Assembly: GCA_013044425.1 (NCBI GenBank)
Contig: JABEUK010000012.1
Coordinates: forward strand, 1 to 14,074
Length of the DNA stretch: 14,074 bases
From: Thermoplasmata archaeon
GTDB taxonomy: Archaea > Thermoplasmatota > Thermoplasmata > Lutacidiplasmatales > UBA184
Reading direction: 5' to 3'
The notes beneath the pieces were generated by a model that was given only the letters and a program-made list of their open reading frames with translations, was not told the DNA's origin and searched no databases. Below, piece after piece: positions 6,982 through 14,074 of the stretch. Each line of letters opens with the position of its first letter. Within the stretch, counting starts at the first letter, position 1. The position numbers and the translations under genes are program-made.

Positions 6982-7392
6982 ATGGCCTCTACCTCTCGCA
7001 AGAAGTCGCGCCGCGGACCGACGACCGCCCGGCGCTCGTCGAAGGCCCGATCGGTCCGCCGCCCGACGGCAAAGCCACGGAAGCCGACCGCCCGACGGGC
7101 TCCTCCCCACAAGAAGGCCGTCGCAAAGAAGGCCGCGCGTCCGAAGCCTAAGATCCCCGGGAAGGCCCCGCCCCCACGCAAGGTCGCGCCGGCGCCCGAG
7201 GCGATCTCCCCGAGCCCGACGCGCCCCGGAGACGGACGTCGCCACGTGCTCTCTCTGTCGTTCCTGCGGGACGGCGATGAGTTCCTCGCGCGCATCGAGA
7301 CCGACGCGGGACAGATCACCGAGTTCAAGCACCGCGTCCTCGACCAGCTCCTCAGCCTCGTGGCGAGCGAGCTCGAAGATCTCCTGGAGTGA
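6982..7392 (+). CDS. Protein with histone H1-like basic tail and small C-terminal domain, unknown function
   Basis: I do not recognise the family. The first 80 of 136 residues are built from Lys, Arg, Ala, Pro and Ser: by my count 26 basic residues, 16 prolines and only one acidic residue. They contain KKAVAKKAARPKPK-type runs like the tails of histone H1 or bacterial nucleoid proteins. Residues 86-136 are different: two strand-like stretches (RRHVLSLSFLRDGDE, FLARIETDAG) and one amphipathic helix (EFKHRVLDQLLSLVASELEDLLE), a plausible small beta-beta-alpha domain. The tail suggests nucleic-acid binding and the C-terminus a protein-interaction role; both are inferences. The ATG at 6982 follows a TATA-like element at a fitting distance. 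The gene is followed after 43 bases by the YjbQ gene, which has its own promoter-like element. Confidence 0.72.
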   Translation: MASTSRKKSRRGPTTARRSSKARSVRRPTAKPRKPTARRAPPHKKAVAKKAARPKPKIPGKAPPPRKVAPAPEAISPSPTRPGDGRRHVLSLSFLRDGDEFLARIETDAGQITEFKHRVLDQLLSLVASELEDLLE

Positions 7393-7404
7393 GCGCGTAC
7401 CCGC

Positions 7405-7414
7405 CCCTTAAGGG
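7405..7414 (+). promoter_or_regulatory. Palindromic TATA-like element of the YjbQ gene
   Basis: CCCTTAAGGG is a perfect 10-base palindrome. Its centre (7409.5) is 26.5 bases before the GTG at 7436. The same core and exactly the same distance occur at the acyl-CoA dehydrogenase gene, so I read it as the core promoter of a leaderless mRNA. Confidence 0.55.
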
Positions 7415-7435
7415 CCCGCCGCCGCTCGGGTCGGC

Positions 7436-7832
7436 GTGAAGAGCCGCACCGAATACATCGTACTGAACACGAAGACCCCGCGCGAGTTCGTCCGGCTCAC
7501 CGACCGCGTGCGGGCGATCGTGAAGGACAGCGGGATCCGGGAAGGGCTCGCCCTCGTCTCCGCGATGCACATCACCGCGGCGATCTACGTCAACGACAAC
7601 GAGTCCGGGCTTCTAGAGGACATCGCACAGTGGGCCGACCGGCTCGCCCCTCCGGGCGACTACGCGCACCACCGCACCGGCGAGGCGAACGGCGACGCGC
7701 ACCTGAAGAACCTCCTCCTCGGCCATCAGGTCGTTCTGCCCGTGACGGCCGGAGATCTCGACCTCGGTCCGTGGGAGGAGGTCTTCTACGCCGAGTTCGA
7801 CGGGCAGCGCCCCAAACGGGTCGTGGTCAAGA

Positions 7833-7846
<14 letters not shown>
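7436..7846 (+). CDS. YjbQ/UPF0047 family protein (thiamin-phosphate-synthase-like)
   Basis: The 136-residue product is a full-length member of the YjbQ (UPF0047) family, a small beta-rich cytoplasmic protein that forms trimers. It has the conserved blocks [22 protein letters not shown], then [21 protein letters not shown] (two His, an Asn and a DAH near the presumed active site), [26 protein letters not shown], and the ending RVVVKIIGE. Some members show weak thiamin-phosphate synthase activity when overproduced; the true role is unsettled, so no more specific function is given. The start is a GTG, 26.5 bases after the centre of a palindromic TATA-like element, suggesting a leaderless mRNA. 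Its last 14 bases overlap the end of the convergent isocitrate dehydrogenase gene. Confidence 0.9.
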
Positions 7847-8963
<1,117 letters not shown>

Positions 8964-8996
8964 GGTACTCTTCCTTGCGCGCGGAGGCGCGCGCGG

Positions 8997-9004
8997 TCTT
9001 AAGA
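8997..9004 (-). promoter_or_regulatory. Palindromic TATA-like element of icd
   Basis: TCTTAAGA is a perfect 8-base palindrome. Its centre at 9000.5 predicts initiation near 8974, about 11 bases before the icd ATG, with a purine-rich GGAAGAG in the short leader. It would also read as a TATA box on the plus strand, but no gene starts at the right distance there. Confidence 0.5.
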
Positions 9005-9022
9005 TTCGTGCTGCCGGGCCCC

Positions 9023-9049
9023 GGCGGCCCCGGGAGGTTCCCGGCCGCC
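9023..9049. repeat. GC-rich inverted repeat between icd and the Orc-like gene
   Basis: The arms 9023-9035 and 9039-9049 pair as an 11-bp stem (GGCGG plus CCGGGA against TCCCGG plus CCGCC), with a 2-base bulge at 9028-9029 and a 3-base loop GGT. A smaller palindrome (CCGGG-C-CCCGG, 9014-9024) abuts it. It lies upstream of both predicted transcription starts, so it would act as DNA rather than as an RNA hairpin. Confidence 0.5.
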
Positions 9050-9092
9050 CGGGGGATCCGCCCGTCGATGGAAGTGAACGGTGCCGAAGAGA

Positions 9093-9113
9093 GTATTAGA
9101 TTTCTTATAATAC
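9093..9113. promoter_or_regulatory. Inverted repeat enclosing the TATA box of the Orc-like gene
   Basis: GTATTA (9093-9098) and TAATAC (9108-9113) are perfect inverted 6-base arms with a 9-base spacer. The right arm runs into the TATA-like CTTATAATA at 9104-9112. A protein bound here would block TBP, so this is a candidate operator, possibly for autoregulation. A related AGTATT occurs again at 9116-9121. Confidence 0.4.
9104..9112 (+). promoter_or_regulatory. TATA box of the Orc1/Cdc6-like gene
   Basis: CTTATAATA lies in one of the most A/T-rich patches of the window. Its centre is about 24 bases before the ATG at 9131, which implies a leaderless mRNA and fixes the start. Upstream codons in the same frame back to 8975 would lie before the promoter. 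Confidence 0.6.
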
Positions 9114-9130
9114 ACAGTATTCCATCGATC

Positions 9131-10339
9131 ATGCTGAACGCGGTGCATCCCGAGATCCTCGGCCCGGATTGGTTGCCTCCGGTGCCCCTGGGTCGCTCCC
9201 GTGAAATCGCCCAGGTCCTACGGCTCTTGGAACATCCGTCGCAGGGCGCCCGTCCTCCGCCGATGGTGCTCGTCGAGGGGCCTGAAGGATCGGGAACGTC
9301 CACCGTGGCCCGGGCGGCCGGTCGGACCCTCGCCAGCCGGGTGCGCAGTTCGCCCAGCCCGTCGGAGATCCGCATGTACACCGTGCGCGTTCGCAGTTGC
9401 CGGACGGGGCTCGGTGCGGCGTCCGCGCTGCTGCGTCACTTCGATCCGGGCTTCGATGGTCGCGGATTCTCCGTCGTGGAGGTGCTCGCGGGGTTTCTCC
9501 GTAGGCTCCACCGAGATCGGCGGACCGCCCTGATCGTGCTCGATGACATCGGGGTGGGAGGGCCGGATCTCGCGGTCCTCCTGCGCGCGTTCTCCGACCC
9601 AGAGCGGTTCCTGCCCGAGGGCGAGAGCGGCGTTCCCTCGATCCTCCTCCTCCTGGCCGGTCGGCGGGAGGGACTGGACGGGGCGACCCGAGGGTTCGGA
9701 CTGCGACCCCCTCCCGAGCGCTGGGTACGCCTTTCTCCGTACTCGCCCACCGAGATCCGGGCGATCCTTCGGGATCGCATGGAACGCGCGCTCGGGCGGC
9801 CCGCGCCGGAGACGATCCTCGAGCGGGTCACCGCCCGCGTCCATCGGGATGGCTGCGGGATCTCCCGAGCCATGGACCTGGTGCGTCGGGAGATCCTCGG
9901 CCCGAGTGCGATCCGTCCCGGATCGGTCTATCGGCCGCTCGAGTCCCGGCTCGATTTGTCGATCGAGCGGCACGTCGTGCGCGCGCTCGCACGCGCGGCG
10001 GACCGCGAATCGGTCCCCCTGCGGGATATCCGGCGCTGGGAAGCGCTCCTCGCGAAGGCCGAGGGTGCGCGTTCCCTGCCGACCACGACCTTCTGGCGAC
10101 GGATCATCCGGCTGGAACAGGCCGGCTACGTGCGGCGAGAGATCCGACCCGGTGGCATGGGGGGAACGCAGTCCGTGCTGCACTTCCTGTCGCCGGTACG
10201 GGAGTGGTTCACGGCTCCGCCGGGTCGGGGTACTCCTCGAGGGTCCGGACCGAGCGGCGGCGGGCGGTGGTCGGCGGAGTGGGCTCCGCCGGATCGCTCT
10301 CCGACGGGGGAGCGCTCCCCGGTCGCCGCACCTGACTGA
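9131..10339 (+). CDS. Orc1/Cdc6-like AAA+ ATPase with winged helix, Walker A lysine missing
   Basis: Orc1/Cdc6 proteins bind replication origins and load MCM. This 402-residue product has their layout: LGRSREIAQVLRLL (20-33) at the N-terminus, a P-loop region (49-58), Walker B TALIVLDD (132-139), a sensor 1 strand ILLLLAGRR (171-179), and a sensor 2 helix DGCGISRAMDLVRRE (240-254). A C-terminal winged helix spans about 278-352 (IERHVVRALARAADRESVPL, TTTFWRRIIRLEQAGYVRRE). The P-loop reads GPEGSGTST, with Thr56 (ACG) where Lys is required; the usual sensor 1 Asn is also absent. ATP hydrolysis is probably lost. It may be a DNA-binding paralogue acting in regulation rather than an initiator, or another AAA+/STAND-type protein. 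Residues 360-402 are Gly/Pro/Ser-rich and overlap the convergent helicase gene. The TATA box at 9104 sets the start. Confidence 0.72.
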   Translation: MLNAVHPEILGPDWLPPVPLGRSREIAQVLRLLEHPSQGARPPPMVLVEGPEGSGTSTVARAAGRTLASRVRSSPSPSEIRMYTVRVRSCRTGLGAASALLRHFDPGFDGRGFSVVEVLAGFLRRLHRDRRTALIVLDDIGVGGPDLAVLLRAFSDPERFLPEGESGVPSILLLLAGRREGLDGATRGFGLRPPPERWVRLSPYSPTEIRAILRDRMERALGRPAPETILERVTARVHRDGCGISRAMDLVRREILGPSAIRPGSVYRPLESRLDLSIERHVVRALARAADRESVPLRDIRRWEALLAKAEGARSLPTTTFWRRIIRLEQAGYVRREIRPGGMGGTQSVLHFLSPVREWFTAPPGRGTPRGSGPSGGGRWSAEWAPPDRSPTGERSPVAAPD

Positions 10340-12497
10340 GCACGGACTCGGCGAGCTTGCGCGAGCGCAGCGCCTGCTCCACCCGGTCGAGCGGAGCGGC
10401 TCGAAGGGTCTCCCGATCCGGGAATCCCGCCCGGCGCAGCGCGCGGGCGCGCACCCGGCCGATCCCCCGCAGCCGCACGAGATCGAGCAGCTCCTCACGG
10501 ACCCCGTACTGCACCCGAAGGGCGAGATCGTCGATCGGGCGGGTCAGGCGGCGGTGGAAGCGTGCGGCGATCCGGCTCGCGGCGAACAGGAGCCAGTTCG
10601 CGTCCTCGACCTTGGCGCGCAGATCCCCGGCACCGATGCCGAACCGCTCGCTGATCTCGAGGATCGGCGTCTCATCGATCCAGGCCTCGAGCACGCTCGC
10701 GGTCTTGATGGTCGACAGGAAGAAATCGAGATCGAGGTCGAGCGGCGCTTCCTCCGGCTTGATCAGGAGCTCCTCCGCCTCGTCCGTGAACCGCCCGAGC
10801 AGGCTCGACTCCTCCCCACGTCGCAGGAAGAGCGGAGGCAGGTCCGGAGTGGCCGCGACGCCCGCCAAGATCGCGAACGGGCGCACGCCGATCGGGGCCC
10901 GATCGAGCATGAGCCGAACGACGATCGCGCTGAGGGGGTCGAGGTAGAGATCGCTCGTCAGCTGGCCGAACGGCGTGGCGCGCAGGCCCGGGGAGGGGGC
11001 TAGGAAGTCGTTGGCCTCGAGGAAGCTGCGTACCCGGCGGACCTGCTCGGCGAGGTCGCGCCACGGGAGCGTCTGGCCATAGAACGTAGCGCCGAAGAAC
11101 GACTCGAGCTCCTCCTCGGTCGCCACCGCTCCGCTCGCGACCAGCGCGAGGAGGTGCATCCGGAGCGCGGGCTCCGCCGCCAATCGGCTCTCGATATCTT
11201 CCGGTGGTGCCGACAGGTACGCGTCGAACAGCCGCTCCTCCTGGTCGGCGTCCCGGGCGATGAGGACGGCCTCCCCGACCGTGTCGTACCGGGGTCGGCC
11301 GGCGCGCCCGCACATCTGGTGCACTTCCAGGGCCGGGATCGGCGCTTGCATACCGAGCCGGTCGTCGTAGCGATAGGTGTCCCGCACGATGACGCGCCGT
11401 GCGGGCAGGTTGATCCCCGCGGCGAGGGTGGGCGTCGCGACGAGGACCTTCAGGGCACGCGCGCGGAACGCGCGCTCGATCACCTCCCGCTCCGGGTTCG
11501 TGAGCGAGGCGTTGTGGTAGGCGACGCCGTGCGGAACGAGAGCGGCGAGCTTGCGGACACCCTCCGTCTCCTCCTCCGAGACCGCCCCGAGCTCCTCCGC
11601 CGCCGCATGGGCCCGCGCCCGCTCCTCCCCCGTCAACAGCGGGCGGACCGTGCCCGTGAGACCCTGGGCGGCCACTTCGCTCGCCTTTCGCGTGTTCACG
11701 AAGACGAGCGCTTGGCCCCCTTCCTCGATCACCGAACGAACGAGCCGTGGAACGGCCTCGGTGGTTCCCGGGATCTCGCGGATCGACAGATCGGTGAAGG
11801 CGATCCGCCCGTCGTAGTACACGCCGGTCTTGAGCGGAACGGGCCGGAAGTCGCTCGCGATGTGACGGGCTTGGAGCCACTTGGCCACCGCGAGGGAGTT
11901 ACCGACCGTGGCGGAAAGGGCCACGAGCTGCAGATCCGGGTACGAGCGCCGCAGTCGGGTGAGGCTGACCTCGAGCGTGGGTCCCCGGTCGGGGTCCCTC
12001 AACAGGTGCACCTCGTCGGCGACGACGACCCCCAGTCGATCGAGCCAAGGGCTGCCGTGGCGCAGCAGCGCATCGGCCTTCTCGCTCGTCGCGACCAAGA
12101 TATCGAGGCGCTCGAGCTGGTCCGCGCGCAGAGCGAAGTCCCCGATCGAGATCCCGACGCGGACGCCGAGCTCCTCGAACGCCTTCAGCTCCTCCGCCTT
12201 CTCCCGTGCGAGCGCGCGCAACGGCACGAGGTAGAGCCCGGTCCGGCCCGCGCGGGCGGCGCGCAGCAGAGCGAGGTAGGCGATCAGGGACTTGCCGCTC
12301 GCGGTGGGGCAGGCGAGCAGCAGGCTCTCGCCGGCCATGACCGGCCCCACCGCGGCGGCCTGAGGGGGGTAGAACGACTCGATCCCTTGCTCCCGGAGGA
12401 TCCGCACCCACTCCGGGTCGAGTCCGAACGAGGCGACGGGGGCGGACGCCACAGGGGAGGACGACGAAGATGCATGCGAGGAGCGCGGCCGCGGCAT
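10209..12497 (-). CDS. hel308: Hel308-type superfamily 2 DNA helicase (Ski2-like)
   Basis: Hel308 helicases unwind forked DNA 3' to 5' in replication-restart and repair. The 762-residue product has the full motif set: YPPQAAAV (Q motif, 43-50), CPTASGKS (Walker A, 63-70), PLRALAREK (92-100), ADEVHLL (DEVH box, 160-166), LSATVGN (194-200), AYHNASL (326-332), VLVATPTLAAGINLPAR (351-367) and QMCGRAGRPRYD (394-405). Winged-helix and ratchet regions follow, then a helix-hairpin-helix (LRGIGRVRARALRRAGF, about residues 690-710). The end is a Pro/Ser/Glu-rich tail lying over the Orc-like gene. The frame is open to 12905 inside the acyl-CoA dehydrogenase gene, but ATG 12497 is 27 bases from a TATA-like element and the homology starts soon after. 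The 24 N-terminal residues are Ser/Ala/Pro-rich. Exact Hel308 versus other Ski2-like assignment is likely, not certain. Confidence 0.9.
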   Translation of the reverse strand: MPRPRSSHASSSSSPVASAPVASFGLDPEWVRILREQGIESFYPPQAAAVGPVMAGESLLLACPTASGKSLIAYLALLRAARAGRTGLYLVPLRALAREKAEELKAFEELGVRVGISIGDFALRADQLERLDILVATSEKADALLRHGSPWLDRLGVVVADEVHLLRDPDRGPTLEVSLTRLRRSYPDLQLVALSATVGNSLAVAKWLQARHIASDFRPVPLKTGVYYDGRIAFTDLSIREIPGTTEAVPRLVRSVIEEGGQALVFVNTRKASEVAAQGLTGTVRPLLTGEERARAHAAAEELGAVSEEETEGVRKLAALVPHGVAYHNASLTNPEREVIERAFRARALKVLVATPTLAAGINLPARRVIVRDTYRYDDRLGMQAPIPALEVHQMCGRAGRPRYDTVGEAVLIARDADQEERLFDAYLSAPPEDIESRLAAEPALRMHLLALVASGAVATEEELESFFGATFYGQTLPWRDLAEQVRRVRSFLEANDFLAPSPGLRATPFGQLTSDLYLDPLSAIVVRLMLDRAPIGVRPFAILAGVAATPDLPPLFLRRGEESSLLGRFTDEAEELLIKPEEAPLDLDLDFFLSTIKTASVLEAWIDETPILEISERFGIGAGDLRAKVEDANWLLFAASRIAARFHRRLTRPIDDLALRVQYGVREELLDLVRLRGIGRVRARALRRAGFPDRETLRAAPLDRVEQALRSRKLAESVLSQVRRPGSAPPSESDPAEPTPPTTARRRSVRTLEEYPDPAEP

Positions 12498-12519
12498 CCG
12501 TGGTTGTGACCCCGCGACG

Positions 12520-12528
12520 TTACTAAGG
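12520..12528 (-). promoter_or_regulatory. TATA-like element of hel308, overlapping the upstream stop codon
   Basis: The minus strand reads CCTTAGTAA, centred 27 bases before the hel308 ATG (12497). The TAG inside it (12523-12525) is the stop codon of the acyl-CoA dehydrogenase gene, so the helicase promoter is built into the end of its neighbour. Confidence 0.5.
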
Positions 12529-13668
12529 GGTTCGCTCGGCGGAGGGTTCACCATGCTCGATGAGCGAGCGGCCGAGGAGCCGTTCCTGGATCTCGGTCGT
12601 GCCCTCCACGATCGGGAACACCCGAGCGTCGCGCAACAGGCGCTCCGCCGGATGCCCGACCCGGGTCCCCGCCGGGCCCGCGATGTCGAGCCCCACCGAC
12701 GCGATCGAGACCGCCGCTCCCGAAGCGGCCAGCTTCGCGGCGGAGGCGGCGATCTCGAAGGGTCGACCGGCGTCCTTCGTGCGTGCCGCAGCCTCGACCA
12801 GGGCCCGGGCCGATTCCAGTTCGACGTAGGCGCGCGCCACGCAGGCGCGATCCTCTTCGCAGCTTCGAAGTCGGGCGGACCGGCACATCTCCTCGAAGGC
12901 AGCACGTGCGACGCCGAGCGCGCACGCGGCGATGCCGATCCGGCCCCCGGCGAGCGCCCCGAGCGCGATCGAGAGTCCCTCTCCTTCCGCTCCGAGCAGC
13001 GCGTCCTCGGGAAGCTGGGCGTCTTCGAAGACGAGCTCGGTCGTTTCGCTCCCGTGGATCCCCATCTTGTCCAGCCGCTGAGCGACAGAGTATCCCGGAG
13101 TCCCTGGGGGGATCAGGAACCCGGAGATCCCCCGGGAACCGAGAGCCGGGTCGCGCGTGGCGAAGGCGAGCACGACGGCCGCGGATGCACCGTTGGTGAT
13201 GAACATCTTCGAACCACGGAGTCGAAAGCCGTTCGGCACTCGCTCGTATCGAGTGGCGAGATGCGCCGCGTCGGAGCCCACTCCGGGCTCGGTCAGACCG
13301 AAGGCACCGAGAAAGCGTCCCGCCGCGAGCGGCCGGAGGAATCGCGCTCGCTGCGCATCGGTCCCCCATCGGAGGATCGGGGCCGCGCAGACCGAGAGAT
13401 GGACGGAGAGATCGGTGGCGACCGCCGCGCTTGCCCCTGCGAGCTCCTCGAGGACCGCCGCGGTCGACTCCGAGTTCCCACCGCTTCCCCCCCACTCCGC
13501 CGGGATGCCGAGACCCGTGAACCCTTCCTTGCCGAGGGTCGCCATCAGGTCGGAAGGGACCCGGTCGGTTCGATCGATATTGGCCGCGATCGGAGCGAGG
13601 CGGTCGTTCGCGAACCTTCGGGCCCTCTGCCGCCAATCGAGCGTGCCCATGATCTCCGCCGGGCGCAT
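12523..13668 (-). CDS. Acyl-CoA dehydrogenase family flavoprotein, atypical
   Basis: Acyl-CoA dehydrogenases introduce an alpha-beta double bond into acyl-CoA using FAD and pass electrons to ETF. The 381-residue product has normal length and the family signatures GAFGLTEPGVGSDAA (121-135), MFITNGASA (155-163), DKMGIHGSETTELVFEDAQLP (200-220) and VEGTTEIQ (354-361), with Glu355 at the usual catalytic-base position. The R-x-QFG-x-P segment that normally follows the helix near residue 265 is not recognisable. It is replaced by RLRSCEEDRACVARA and seems about five residues shorter. That Arg usually contacts the FAD pyrophosphate of the neighbouring subunit, so cofactor binding may differ. Acyl chain specificity cannot be read. 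The frame opens at 13689, but ATG 13668 lies 26.5 bases from a palindromic TATA-like element. It may be co-regulated with the divergent NFACT gene. Confidence 0.88.
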   Translation of the reverse strand: MRPAEIMGTLDWRQRARRFANDRLAPIAANIDRTDRVPSDLMATLGKEGFTGLGIPAEWGGSGGNSESTAAVLEELAGASAAVATDLSVHLSVCAAPILRWGTDAQRARFLRPLAAGRFLGAFGLTEPGVGSDAAHLATRYERVPNGFRLRGSKMFITNGASAAVVLAFATRDPALGSRGISGFLIPPGTPGYSVAQRLDKMGIHGSETTELVFEDAQLPEDALLGAEGEGLSIALGALAGGRIGIAACALGVARAAFEEMCRSARLRSCEEDRACVARAYVELESARALVEAAARTKDAGRPFEIAASAAKLAASGAAVSIASVGLDIAGPAGTRVGHPAERLLRDARVFPIVEGTTEIQERLLGRSLIEHGEPSAERTP

Positions 13669-13690
13669 GCCCGCGCAGATGCCAACCAAC

Positions 13691-13698
13691 CCTTAAGG
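13691..13698. promoter_or_regulatory. Palindromic TATA-like element shared by acyl-CoA dehydrogenase and NFACT genes
   Basis: CCTTAAGG is a perfect palindrome and the only A/T-rich core in the 71 bases between the two divergent starts. Its centre is 26.5 bases from the dehydrogenase ATG (leaderless). In the other direction it predicts initiation near 13721, about 19 bases before the TTG of the NFACT gene. Confidence 0.55.
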
Positions 13699-13729
13699 CC
13701 CGCCGTCGGGTCGGTGCGTTCGGCGAGGC

Positions 13730-13735
13730 GGAGGG
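13730..13735 (+). promoter_or_regulatory. Shine-Dalgarno site of the NFACT gene
   Basis: GGAGGG ends 4 bases before the TTG at 13740. No ATG or GTG start in this frame lies between the promoter element and the first conserved residues, so this site is the main support for the TTG start. Confidence 0.5.
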
Positions 13736-13739
13736 TACG

Positions 13740-14074
13740 TTGACGTCGGAACCCACGCCCAAGGACCGGTTCAGCGCCCTCGACATGCTCGCGCTCTCGC
13801 GCGAGCTCCGAGGGGCCGTCCACGCGCGCATCGACAAAGCGTTCGACCTCCCGGGGGGAGGCTGGTCCGTCACCATGCGGTCCGCATCGGCGGGCCGCCG
13901 CGAGCTCGTGCTCGTGCCCGGGCGCTACGGGGCGCTGGTCGAGGAGCGGGCCGAGCACGCCGAGGAACTGACCCCGCTCGCCAAGGAGCTGCGCCGGCTC
14001 CTCTCCGGTTCGATCCTTCACGCGGTGAGCGAACCGCGCGGGGAGCGGTACGTCGAGCTCGAGTTTCGGCGCGC
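13740..14074 (+). CDS. Rqc2/NEMF-type NFACT protein, N-terminal part (3' end cut off by window)
   Basis: The first 111 codons match the N-terminus of the archaeal/eukaryotic NEMF (Rqc2) and bacterial RqcH family. These bind the large ribosomal subunit carrying a stalled peptidyl-tRNA and promote C-terminal tailing in ribosome quality control. Visible landmarks are the opening helix RFSALDMLALSRELRGAV, the strand pair WSVTMRSASAGRRELVLVPGR, and the LTPLAKELRRLLSGSILHAV helix that corresponds to the family's P-x-FAM-x-LRK region, followed by ERYVELEF. The rest, including the NFACT-R domain, is outside the window. The start is a TTG with GGAGGG 4 bases upstream. An ATG at residue 16 would lose conserved residues. 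It is divergent from the acyl-CoA dehydrogenase gene. Confidence 0.82.
   Translation, partial: MTSEPTPKDRFSALDMLALSRELRGAVHARIDKAFDLPGGGWSVTMRSASAGRRELVLVPGRYGALVEERAEHAEELTPLAKELRRLLSGSILHAVSEPRGERYVELEFRR

Noticed and set aside
8977..8992. GCGCGC-GGAG-GCGCGC inverted repeat as a hairpin in the icd leader
   Set aside because: It straddles the predicted transcription start, and alternating GC runs are common by chance in this composition.
8975..9130. N-terminal extension of the Orc-like frame
   Set aside because: It lies upstream of the TATA box at 9104-9112 and covers the structured intergenic region; leaderless initiation at 9131 fits better.
11154..12509. 451-codon plus-strand frame opposite hel308
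   Set aside because: Its composition is that of an antisense shadow; the helicase motifs on the other strand are unmistakable.
12498..12905. N-terminal extension of the helicase frame into the acyl-CoA dehydrogenase gene
   Set aside because: The extra 136 residues are low-complexity shadow sequence. A TATA-like element sits 27 bases before the ATG at 12497, where helicase homology begins.

Overview
The window is a compact, very GC-rich stretch of an archaeal chromosome. Several gene families point to Archaea: FtsZ with SecE, Spt5 and L11 in one operon; the archaeal dihydropterin pyrophosphokinase MptE; a Hel308-type helicase; an Orc1/Cdc6-like AAA+ protein; and an NEMF/Rqc2-type NFACT protein. 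Many genes have a short A/T island (CTTAAG, TTATAA or TTTAGA types) about 24-27 bases before the start codon, as expected for TATA-box promoters and mostly leaderless mRNAs. A euryarchaeal or high-GC Thermoplasmatota-like lineage is my guess. There is no 16S rRNA or tRNA here to settle it.

Layout. Positions 1-572 (+) hold the 3' end of an archaeal phosphoglycolate phosphatase and a 52-residue zinc-finger protein. Positions 582-4242 (-) hold a small membrane protein and, upstream of it, the operon ftsZ > secE > spt5 > rpl11 > unknown 97-aa gene. A single TATA-like element near 4282 separates ftsZ from the divergent mptE (4314-5039, +). A large GT-C-like membrane glycosyltransferase (5030-6805, -) converges on mptE. 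Next come a plus-strand protein with a histone-H1-like basic tail (6982-7392) and a YjbQ-family gene (7436-7846), which converges with isocitrate dehydrogenase (7833-8963, -). A 167-bp structured intergenic region leads to an Orc1/Cdc6-like protein with a defective Walker A motif (9131-10339, +). That gene overlaps the 3' end of a Hel308-like helicase (10209-12497, -) by 131 bp. An acyl-CoA dehydrogenase (12523-13668, -) and the 5' part of an Rqc2/NEMF gene (13740 to the window end, +) diverge from one palindromic CCTTAAGG element.

Most genes are information-processing or core-metabolism genes. The ftsZ-secE-spt5-rpl11 block joins cell division, protein export, transcription elongation and translation. 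Hel308 and the Orc-like protein are DNA-maintenance proteins facing each other. Rqc2 belongs to ribosome quality control. I see no mobile element, CRISPR array, tRNA or rRNA, and no intergenic stretch over 300 bases.

The least ordinary points are the Spt5 protein with about 190 extra N-terminal residues, the Orc1/Cdc6-like protein lacking the Walker A lysine, the structured region in front of it, its long antisense overlap with the helicase, and the repeated use of palindromic TATA-like elements. I see no clearly new multi-gene system.
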